Assembly (NCBI RefSeq): GCF_003391135.1
Contig: NZ_CP031455.1
Span: 1,860,001-1,924,000, forward strand
Reading direction: 5' to 3'
Origin: Streptoverticillium olivoreticuli subsp. olivoreticuli
GTDB taxonomy: Bacteria > Actinomycetota > Actinomycetes > Streptomycetales > Streptomycetaceae
Length of the DNA stretch: 64,000 nt
The translations under genes were made by a program, and so were the position numbers. Below the pieces are notes generated by a model. It made no database searches. It saw only the letters and a program-made list of their open reading frames with translations, and was not told the origin of the DNA. Position 1 is the stretch's first letter; the number at the start of each line of letters is the position of its first letter. Positions 40,761 through 47,229 of the stretch are shown here, piece after piece.

Positions 40761-41732
40761 ATGACGGAATACGGCTATTTCCTCTCCAGTGAGGAACACG
40801 GGCCGGACGAGCTGGTCGAGCAGGCGCGGATGGCCGAGCAGGCGGGCTTCACCGGACTGTGGATCTCCGATCGCTACCACCCGTGGAATTCGGCGCAGGG
40901 CCACAGCCCCTTCGTGTGGTCGGTGATCGGCGCGCTGTCCCAGGCCACGTCCTTGCCGGTGCAGACGGCGGTGACGTGTCCGACGATGCGGATGCACCCG
41001 GCGGTGACGGCACAGGCCGCCGCCACCTGTGCCGTACAGCTGGGCGGGCGGTTCCGGCTCGGTGTGGGCAGCGGTGAGGCGCTCGACGAGCACATCCTCG
41101 GCGACCCCTGGCCCCAGACGGCCGTCCGTCTCGAGATGCTCCAGGAGGCGGTCCATGTGATGCGGCTCTTGTTCGAGGGCGGTGAGGTCAGCCATCACGG
41201 CAAGCACTACACGGTGGAGAACGCCCGGCTCCACACGGTGCCCGACGAACCCGTGCCCATCGACATCTCGGCGTTCGGCCCGGCGGCGACCGAGCTCGCC
41301 GGGCGGATCGGGGACGGCTTCATCACCATGGCGCCCGACGGCGAGGCGGTGGACCGCTTCCGGCGCAGCGGCGGCGGGGTGAAGCCGGCGCAGGCCGGGC
41401 TGAAGGTGTGCTGGGGACCGGACCGCGACGAGGCCGTCCGCACGGCACACCGCCTGTGGGCCGTCGACCGGCTCCCCGGCGAACTGATCCAACTGCTTCC
41501 GACGCCACGCAACTTCGAGCAGGCCTGCGAACTGGTGACGGTGGATCAGGTGGCGGACGCAGTGCTCTGCGGCGACGACGTGGACGCGCACATCGAGGCG
41601 GTCTCGGCGTACGCGGACGCGGGCTTCGACACGGTCTACATCCACCAGATCGGCCCCGACCAGCAAGGTTTCTTCGACTTCTACCGCACGAAGGTGCTCC
41701 CCCGGCTGCCGGGCCGCGCGGAGGGGACGTGA
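40761..41732 (+). CDS. F420-dependent LLM-class oxidoreductase (TIGR03557-like)
   Basis: The ATG at 40761 follows AGGAGG and gives 323 residues. It starts MTEYGYFLSSEEHGPDELVEQARMAEQAGFTGLWISDRYHPW, typical of luciferase-like monooxygenases that use F420. Further marks are the strand RFRLGVGSGEALDEHILG and the segment GDGFITMAPDGEAVDRF, plus the C-terminal IHQIGPDQQGFFDFY. The subgroup resembles F420-dependent glucose-6-phosphate dehydrogenases, but many members act on other substrates. It lies alone, 163 bases after the MFS small-subunit gene, and is convergent with the thioesterase gene. Confidence 0.93.
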   Translation: MTEYGYFLSSEEHGPDELVEQARMAEQAGFTGLWISDRYHPWNSAQGHSPFVWSVIGALSQATSLPVQTAVTCPTMRMHPAVTAQAAATCAVQLGGRFRLGVGSGEALDEHILGDPWPQTAVRLEMLQEAVHVMRLLFEGGEVSHHGKHYTVENARLHTVPDEPVPIDISAFGPAATELAGRIGDGFITMAPDGEAVDRFRRSGGGVKPAQAGLKVCWGPDRDEAVRTAHRLWAVDRLPGELIQLLPTPRNFEQACELVTVDQVADAVLCGDDVDAHIEAVSAYADAGFDTVYIHQIGPDQQGFFDFYRTKVLPRLPGRAEGT

Positions 41733-41747
41733 CAGGGCGGGCCGGGG

Positions 41748-42551
41748 TCAGCGTTCGGCGACGAGGAGGGTCTGGAGGACGCGGCCGCAGTCCCCGGACT
41801 CGTCGTCGAGGCGGCCGGACGCCAGGCCCGAGCCGGTGGGGCTCGCGGCGGTCGCCGCGCGCAGGCACAGCCACTCGCCGACAGGGTCGCGGTGCAGGGC
41901 GAGGGTGATGTCGGTGTTGATGACGAGCTTGCGGATGTGGTCGAGTTCGGAGGCGACGGCCCAGTTGCTGTCGGCGAGGGTGAGGGCGCGGGTCAGCGGG
42001 GTGTCCGCCTCGCCCGCGACGAGCGGGATGCGCTGCCGCGCCCAGGCCGTGCCGGGCCCGGGGGTGTCGAATCCCCCGCCGGACACGAAGCGCCACTCCA
42101 TCGCCGCGACATAGCCGTCGAGGTGGGCGCCGGTCATCGTGGGTGACGGCTGGGGTCCCGGTATCGGCGGCGGGACCGGCTCAGGGCGCAGCGCCGGGGT
42201 GTCGGCCGGGCCGGAGGCGATGCGCCAGGCCCGTGCCAGCATGACGGTCCTGCCGTCCGCGGTGAGTTCGCCCTCGACGAGTTCGGTGCGTCCGCCGGAG
42301 TGGATCGTACGGACGTCGACGCGCAGTTCGGCGACGGGGACGGGGCGCGGGATCTCCAGGGTCACGCGCGCGACCCGGAAGCCGTCGCGCGCGTCGTGCC
42401 GTTCGAGGGCGCGGCCGAGCAGGGCGGACGGCGGGCCCGCGTGCTGGGCCTTCGGGCTCCACGGGCCCGCGGTGGCGGGTGTGCTGTGGTAGCTCCCGTC
42501 GCCGGTGTGCCGGTAGAAGGACTCGGGCAGCCTCGTGGAGCCTGACGTCAT
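41748..42551 (-). CDS. Thioesterase family protein (TesB-like double hotdog)
   Basis: The 267-residue protein starts MTSGSTRLPESFYRHTGDGSY. It contains PWSPKAQHAGPPSALLGRALE in the first hotdog domain, and residues ~110-267 form the second (GYVAAMEWRFVSGGGFD, LADSNWAVASELD, NTDITLALHRDPVGEWLCLRAAT). It matches acyl-CoA thioesterase-like proteins of actinobacteria that act on fatty or other acyl thioesters in the cytoplasm. A 40-base stretch (42023-42062) is repeated exactly in the next gene. It may share a transcript with the LysR gene upstream, from which it is separated by 101 bases. Confidence 0.88.
   Translation of the reverse strand: MTSGSTRLPESFYRHTGDGSYHSTPATAGPWSPKAQHAGPPSALLGRALERHDARDGFRVARVTLEIPRPVPVAELRVDVRTIHSGGRTELVEGELTADGRTVMLARAWRIASGPADTPALRPEPVPPPIPGPQPSPTMTGAHLDGYVAAMEWRFVSGGGFDTPGPGTAWARQRIPLVAGEADTPLTRALTLADSNWAVASELDHIRKLVINTDITLALHRDPVGEWLCLRAATAASPTGSGLASGRLDDESGDCGRVLQTLLVAER
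42023..42062. repeat. 40-base exact direct repeat, copy 1
   Basis: This segment, beginning GCGGGATGCGCTGCCGCG, is repeated without mismatch at 42699-42738, 676 bases away. Here it encodes part of the thioesterase (PGPGTAWARQRIP) on the minus strand. The other copy is read in a different frame. Confidence 0.9.
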
Positions 42552-42652
42552 GTGAGCGCCTCACCTCGTCGCCGTGTGGTCGGTGCGCCGTCGCAGGGAC
42601 AGTCTCGGGCACGGCGTGCGGGCGTCACCAGGGGCGGATGGTGCGATGCCGG

Positions 42653-43591
42653 TCATGGCGGTGTGCCGTCGGCGGGGGTACGCTCATCGGCCCGCGCGGC
42701 GGGATGCGCTGCCGCGCCCAGGCCGTGCCGGGCCCGGGCGATGAGGGCGCGGCCCGCGGGGCTGCTCGGGCCGTCGGTGCGCCAGGCGAAGGCGAGGCGG
42801 CCGCGGAGCGCCGGGCGGTCGATCGCGATGCTGCGCAGCTCGTCCGCCCGCGCCTCGGCGAACGCGCCGGGCAGGATCGCCGCGCCCAGGCCGCGGGCGG
42901 CGAGCTGGGCGAGGACGCCGGGGTCGCTCGCCTCGAAGGCGATCCGCGGGGTGAAGCCCGCGGCCGCGCATGCCTCGTCGAGCCGGGTGCGCAGGCCGGT
43001 GCCCCTGGGCAGGCTGATGAGGGGGCGTTCACGCAGGGTGTCGACCGACACGGCCTGGTGGATGGCGAGTTCGTGGTCGTGGGCGACGGCGGCGACGATC
43101 GGCTGGTCGTCGACCACCCGGATATCGAGCCCGGCGGGGGTGGTGCCGCCGATGCTGATGATCGCCGCGTCGAGGAGGCCGGCCCGCAGGTCGTCCATGA
43201 GTTGGTCCGAGTTCGCCTCGGTCAGGGTGATCTCCACCGCCGGGTGGTCGTCGTGGAATCCCGCCAGCAGTCCGGGCAGGTCGACGTTGTGCGAGGTCAC
43301 GGTCCCCACGGCGACGTGTCCGCGGACGAGTCCGGTGAGCTCGTCGACGGCGAGCCGGGCGCCTTCGACCGCGGCGAGGGCGGCCCGGGCGTACGGGAGG
43401 ACGGCCTCGCCCGCCTCGGTCGGCCGCACCTCGCGGCCCGAGCGGTCCAACAGCTCCTGGCCGAGCTCCCGTTCGAGCTTGCGGATCTGGGCGCTGACGC
43501 CGGGCTGGGCCACGTGGACCCTCTCCGCGGCGCGGGTGAAGTTGCGCTCTTCGGCCACGGCCACGAAGTAGGCGAGCTGGCGGAGTTCCAT
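42653..43591 (-). CDS. LysR family regulator
   Basis: The ATG at 43591 gives 312 residues. The HTH reads MELRQLAYFVAVAEERNFTR followed by AAERVHVAQPGVSAQIRKLERELGQELLDR, typical of the LysR family. The effector-binding domain (~90-295) has periplasmic-binding-protein-like strands such as HVAVGTVTSHNVDLPGLLA. The last ~25 residues (AAAHPAARADERTPADGTPP) come from a duplicated 40-base segment and beyond and are probably not part of the fold. It is divergent from the SnoaL-FAD hydroxylase-hydrolase operon across a 17-bp LysR-type box, so it is the probable activator of that operon. A small aromatic or polyketide-like inducer would fit. Confidence 0.92.
   Translation of the reverse strand: MELRQLAYFVAVAEERNFTRAAERVHVAQPGVSAQIRKLERELGQELLDRSGREVRPTEAGEAVLPYARAALAAVEGARLAVDELTGLVRGHVAVGTVTSHNVDLPGLLAGFHDDHPAVEITLTEANSDQLMDDLRAGLLDAAIISIGGTTPAGLDIRVVDDQPIVAAVAHDHELAIHQAVSVDTLRERPLISLPRGTGLRTRLDEACAAAGFTPRIAFEASDPGVLAQLAARGLGAAILPGAFAEARADELRSIAIDRPALRGRLAFAWRTDGPSSPAGRALIARARHGLGAAAHPAARADERTPADGTPP
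42699..42738. repeat. 40-base exact direct repeat, copy 2
   Basis: This is the second copy of the segment at 42023-42062. Here it encodes the LysR C-terminus (ARARHGLGAAAHPA) on the minus strand, one frame away from the other copy. Only the flanks differ. Confidence 0.9.
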
Positions 43592-43596
43592 AACTG

Positions 43597-43613
43597 CTGA
43601 TTCTAGCAATCAG
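43597..43613. promoter_or_regulatory. LysR-type operator (T-N11-A palindrome)
   Basis: CTGATT-CTAGC-AATCAG is a perfect 17-bp palindrome six bases upstream of the LysR start and 67 bases upstream of the first catabolic gene. LysR boxes have this T-N11-A form. It is the probable autoregulatory and activating site. Confidence 0.75.
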
Positions 43614-43679
43614 AAAAACCATCTCTTGGACTTCTGATCATCGTCGGCACAGAGTGGAGGCAGGAGAAAGGACGTCACC

Positions 43680-44048
43680 ATGACCGACAACCGCGAACCC
43701 GCCCGCACCCCCGAGGACCTGGCCCGCTTGTTCGTGGAGCGCGCCAACGCCCGCGACGCCGAGGGCCTGGCCGAGCTCTACGCTCCCGACGCCGTGCTCG
43801 CCTTCCCGCCCGGGACCGCGACGGTCGGCAGGGAGGCGATCCGCGCCGTGTGCGAGCGGATGCTCGCCCACGCACCGCTGCCCTTCGTGGTGGAGGAGCC
43901 CCTGCCGACGGTCCGCTACGGCGACCTCGCCCTCACCTCCACCCGGCCTTCCGACGGCACGGGCGGCCGCGTCCAGGTGGCGCGCCGTCAGCCGGACGGC
44001 ACCTGGCTGCGCGTCATCGACCGCCCCGAGCTCCCGGCCGACCGATGA
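43680..44048 (+). CDS. SnoaL-like/NTF2-fold protein
   Basis: The ATG at 43680 after AGGAGAAAGGAC gives 122 residues. The sequence fits the SnoaL/NTF2 fold: DLARLFVERANARDAEGLAELYAPDAVLAFPPG, TVGREAIRAVCERML, and the strands VVEEPLPTVRYGDLALTS and QVARRQPDGTWLRVIDRPEL. Members are ketosteroid-isomerase-like enzymes or polyketide cyclases. The gene overlaps the FAD hydroxylase start as ATGA, so the two are co-translated and probably act on the same compound. The LysR box lies just upstream. Confidence 0.9.
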   Translation: MTDNREPARTPEDLARLFVERANARDAEGLAELYAPDAVLAFPPGTATVGREAIRAVCERMLAHAPLPFVVEEPLPTVRYGDLALTSTRPSDGTGGRVQVARRQPDGTWLRVIDRPELPADR

Positions 44049-45229
44049 CCGTACTGATAGCCGGGGCGGGCATCGGCGGCCTGACCGCCGCGCTGAGCCT
44101 TGACGCCGCGGGCATCGGGGCGGTCGTGGTGGAGAGCACCCGGGAGATCCGGCCGCTCGGCGTCGGGATCAACCTGCTGCCGCACGCCGTGCGCGAACTG
44201 ACCGAACTCGGCCTCGGCGGCGCCCTCGCCTCCCTCGGGGTGGCGACCGCCGAGATCGTCCACTGCGACCGGCACGGCCGGGAGATCTTCTCCGAACCGC
44301 GCGGCGTCGCCCAGGGCTACCGCTGGCCGCAGTACTCGGTCCACCGCGGCGAACTCCAGATGCTGCTCCTGTCGGCGGTCCGCGAACGGCTGGGCGCCGC
44401 GGCGGTCCGTACCGGAACCCGCCTGACGGACTTCGAGGAGGAAGCGGGCGGCGTACGGGCCCGCCTCCTCGACCGGGCGACGGGAACCACCGCCCCCATG
44501 GCCGCCGACGTCCTCGTCGGCGCCGACGGGCTGCACTCGGCGGTGCGCGCCCGGCTGCACCCGGACGGCGGGCCGCTGCTGTGGTCGGGCGTCCGGATGT
44601 GGCGGGGCACGACCCCGGCCGAACCGTTCCGCGCGGGGCGCTCCATGGCGATCCTGCGCGACGGCGGCACTCAGCTCATCGCCTACCCGATCGGCCGCGG
44701 CCGGCTCAACTGGGTGTGCCAGGTGCGGGAGTCCGCTCCTGTGCCCCTCGCCGAGGAAGCGGGCTGGAACCGTACCGCCCGCGTGGCCGACGTGCTGCCG
44801 CACTACGAAGGGTGGGAGCTCGGCGGGCTCGACGTGCCCACCCTGCTGGCCGGGAGCGGGGAGATCCTCACCTACCCCATGGTCGACCGCGACCCGCTCC
44901 CGGCCTGGGGTCGCGGACGGGTCACACTGCTCGGTGACGCCGCGCACCCGATGTATCCCGTGGGCGCCAACGGCGCCTCGCAGGCGGTCGTCGACGCGCG
45001 GGTGCTCGCGTACGAACTCGCGCGGGCCGACGACGCGGCCCAGGGGCTCGCCCGTTATGAGGACGCCCGCCGGGAGGCGACGTCGGCAGTCGTCCTGGCC
45101 AACCGCAGAATGAACCGTGCGGGCGGGCGGACCCCGCACGACCTGGCCCGCATCACCGACACCTATCGGCACACCACGGGGAGCGACGTGGACACGCTCA
45201 ACGCACGCGCTTCCCTGACACCTCGCTGA
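44045..45229 (+). CDS. FAD-dependent aromatic hydroxylase-type oxidoreductase
   Basis: The 394-residue protein starts MTVLIAGAGIGGLTAALSLD with the GxGxxG dinucleotide site and the Glu of strand 2 in VVES. The DG motif reads LVGADGLHSAVR, and the second FAD motif reads LLGDAAHPMYPVGANGASQA. These mark the group A flavoprotein monooxygenases (para-hydroxybenzoate hydroxylase type) acting on phenolic or polyketide compounds with NAD(P)H. It is co-translated with the SnoaL-like gene and followed by an alpha/beta hydrolase. Together they form a likely degradation or tailoring pathway under LysR control. Confidence 0.93.
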   Translation: MTVLIAGAGIGGLTAALSLDAAGIGAVVVESTREIRPLGVGINLLPHAVRELTELGLGGALASLGVATAEIVHCDRHGREIFSEPRGVAQGYRWPQYSVHRGELQMLLLSAVRERLGAAAVRTGTRLTDFEEEAGGVRARLLDRATGTTAPMAADVLVGADGLHSAVRARLHPDGGPLLWSGVRMWRGTTPAEPFRAGRSMAILRDGGTQLIAYPIGRGRLNWVCQVRESAPVPLAEEAGWNRTARVADVLPHYEGWELGGLDVPTLLAGSGEILTYPMVDRDPLPAWGRGRVTLLGDAAHPMYPVGANGASQAVVDARVLAYELARADDAAQGLARYEDARREATSAVVLANRRMNRAGGRTPHDLARITDTYRHTTGSDVDTLNARASLTPR

Positions 45230-45230
45230 C

Positions 45231-45290
45231 CTGACGTTCAATGACCCGACATCCGTTGATCTGACATTCACTGATCCGACACTGCGTCAA
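45231..45290 (+). repeat. Four tandem degenerate 15-base repeats before the hydrolase gene
   Basis: Units at 45231, 45246, 45261 and 45276 read CTGACGTTCAATGAC, CCGACATCCGTTGAT, CTGACATTCACTGAT and CCGACACTGCGTCAA. Two alternating types share the pattern C-GAC-TTC--TGA. They fill the 73-base gap between the FAD hydroxylase stop and the hydrolase ribosome site (AAAGGAG). A regulator or RNA feature could use them, or they are a slippage product. Confidence 0.75.
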
Positions 45291-45302
45291 AAGGAGCCTC
45301 AC

Positions 45303-45980
45303 ATGGCCACTTTCGTACTCGTTCCCGGCGCCTGGCACGGCGCCTGGTGCTTCGAGCCGCTGGCGCGCCAACTGCGGCAGCACGGTCACGAGGCGTATCC
45401 GCTCACGCTGACCGGGCTCGGGGCGCGGAAGCACCTCCTCGGCGCTTCGGTGAACCTCGATACGCACATCGACGACGTGGTGAACCTGCTGGTGGACGAG
45501 GACATCACCGACGCGGTGCTGGTCGGGCACAGTTACGGCGGCATGGTGATCACGGGCGCCGCCGACCGGCTGCCCGAGCGCGTGGCGGGCCTGATATACG
45601 TCGACGCGTTCGTCCCCGCGGACGGGGACTCCTGCTGGACGCTGGCCAACGACGGTGTACGGGACTGGTATCTGCGGGGCGTGGGCACCCTCGGGTACGC
45701 GACCGCGCCGCTGCCGTTCCTCGACCCGCGCGCGACCGCGCATCCGCTGGCGAGCCTGCTCCAGTCGATCCGCCTGCGGGGCGGCCTCGACCAGGTGCGG
45801 CGCAGGGACTACGTGTACGCGGAGCTCTGGGAAGGGGAGACGCCGTTCCGGCCCACGTACGAGCGGTTGCTCGACGACCCGCAGTGGAAGGTGCACGCGC
45901 TGGCGTCCACGCACAACGTCATGGGGAACGCGCCGGACGAGCTGCTGAAGGTGGCGCTGGGCTCGGTGTCGGCCGGCTGA
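45303..45980 (+). CDS. Alpha/beta hydrolase
   Basis: The ATG at 45303 follows AAAGGAG and gives 225 residues. It has the oxyanion loop VPGAWHGAWCF, the nucleophile elbow GHSYGG, and acid/His regions in VDAFVPADG and ALASTHNVMGNAPDEL. The small size, ~225 residues without a lid insertion, resembles plant-type methylesterase and bacterial salicylate esterase-like hydrolases. As the third gene of the LysR-controlled unit it probably cuts an ester, lactone or C-C bond of the product made by the FAD hydroxylase. The catalytic His in STHNVM is typical of this subgroup. Confidence 0.9.
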   Translation: MATFVLVPGAWHGAWCFEPLARQLRQHGHEAYPLTLTGLGARKHLLGASVNLDTHIDDVVNLLVDEDITDAVLVGHSYGGMVITGAADRLPERVAGLIYVDAFVPADGDSCWTLANDGVRDWYLRGVGTLGYATAPLPFLDPRATAHPLASLLQSIRLRGGLDQVRRRDYVYAELWEGETPFRPTYERLLDDPQWKVHALASTHNVMGNAPDELLKVALGSVSAG

Positions 45981-46041
45981 CGCGGCCAGGGCGGGTGGCC
46001 GGTGGCAACCCCGTGGGCGTTCGCTCGTTGGGACTGGCGTC

Positions 46042-47229
46042 ATGCGAACTCCCCGTCCCCTCCCCCGGCTGCGCTCCCCCGGGCTGCTGGTCTGCGCTCT
46101 CGTCGCGACCTGCGCGTTCGTGCCGTCCGTGGCGCGGCCGCCGGAGGTCACCCGGGTGCGGGCGGACGCGGCGACGGGCGACGCGTTCGGGAGGTACGCC
46201 GAGCGGGTCCGCGCGCCGGGGCACTGGACCGGCGGCGACAGCACGTACTCCGTGCCGGTGCCCGGGGGCGAGCTGTGGATCTTCTCCGACACCTTCCTCG
46301 GCACCGTACGGCCCGACGGATCGCGCTCCCCGGTCACCGACGACGGCGGTTCGACGCCCTTCGTCCACAACAGCTTCGTCCGCTGGGACGCCACCGGACC
46401 GCACACCGTCACCGGGCGGGACGCGGCCGGTGGACCCGCGTCGATCGTGTCGGGTGCGGGGCCCGGCGACTGGTACTGGTCGCGGGCCGGCATCCCCGAC
46501 GGCGGCGGGGTCGAGGTGGTCTACGCCCGCTACGCACGGACCGGGCCCGGTCCCCTGGACGTGGCCTGGCGGGGCAACGCGCTGGGCCGGTTCGGCCCCG
46601 GCGGCATGTCCCGGCCGCGGTCGCTGACCCCGCTGCCGTCGTCGGCCGGCATCTCCTGGGGCGCGTGGCTGTCCAGGGAACACGGGCACACCTATGTCTA
46701 CGGCACCGAGAAGGCGCGCGGCCCCGGCAACCATCTCCACCTGGCCCGGGTCCCCGGGTCGGACCTGCGCGGGCCCTGGCAGTTCTGGACCGGCCACGGC
46801 ACCTGGTCCGGCGACGAGCGCCGCTCCGCCCGGCTGTCCGGGCCCGACGGGACCGCGCTGCGCGCCTCCGACGAGCTGAGCGTGGTACGGCACGGCGGCT
46901 GGTACGCGCTGTGCACCCAGCGCGCGGACCAGCCGTTCAGCGCCGAGGTGCAGCTCGCCTGGTCCCGTACGCCCAGCGGGCCGTTCACCCGCCCCCGTAC
47001 GGTGTTCACCGCCCCGGAGGCAGGGCCGACGGGCACCTACCGCAACCGGAACGTCTTCGCCTACAACCCCCATGAGCACCCGGAGCTCGAACGCCGCGGC
47101 GAGCTCGTCGTCTCCTACAACGTCAACAGCCTCGTCCCGGACGACGTCATCCGTCGCGCGGACATCTACCGGCCCCGCTTCCTGCGCATGACACTCGGCC
47201 ACGCTCAGACGGCACCGCCCGCGTCCTGA
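46042..47229 (+). CDS. Secreted DUF5005/DUF4185-type beta-propeller protein
   Basis: The 395-residue protein starts with a signal peptide (RLRSPGLLVCALVATCAFVPSVARPP). The rest is a glycosyl hydrolase-like five-bladed propeller of the DUF5005 type: WTGGDSTYSVPVPGGELWIFSDTF, FVHNSFVRWD, WYWSRAGIPDGGGVEVVYARYA, and the C-terminal ELVVSYNVNSLVPDD followed by YRPRFLRM. The Asp in FSDTF and the paired motifs resemble GH43/68 clan enzymes, so sugar binding or hydrolysis is possible but unproven. Its last 25 bases overlap the end of the convergent SARP gene. No clear ribosome site is visible before the ATG. Confidence 0.85.
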   Translation: MRTPRPLPRLRSPGLLVCALVATCAFVPSVARPPEVTRVRADAATGDAFGRYAERVRAPGHWTGGDSTYSVPVPGGELWIFSDTFLGTVRPDGSRSPVTDDGGSTPFVHNSFVRWDATGPHTVTGRDAAGGPASIVSGAGPGDWYWSRAGIPDGGGVEVVYARYARTGPGPLDVAWRGNALGRFGPGGMSRPRSLTPLPSSAGISWGAWLSREHGHTYVYGTEKARGPGNHLHLARVPGSDLRGPWQFWTGHGTWSGDERRSARLSGPDGTALRASDELSVVRHGGWYALCTQRADQPFSAEVQLAWSRTPSGPFTRPRTVFTAPEAGPTGTYRNRNVFAYNPHEHPELERRGELVVSYNVNSLVPDDVIRRADIYRPRFLRMTLGHAQTAPPAS

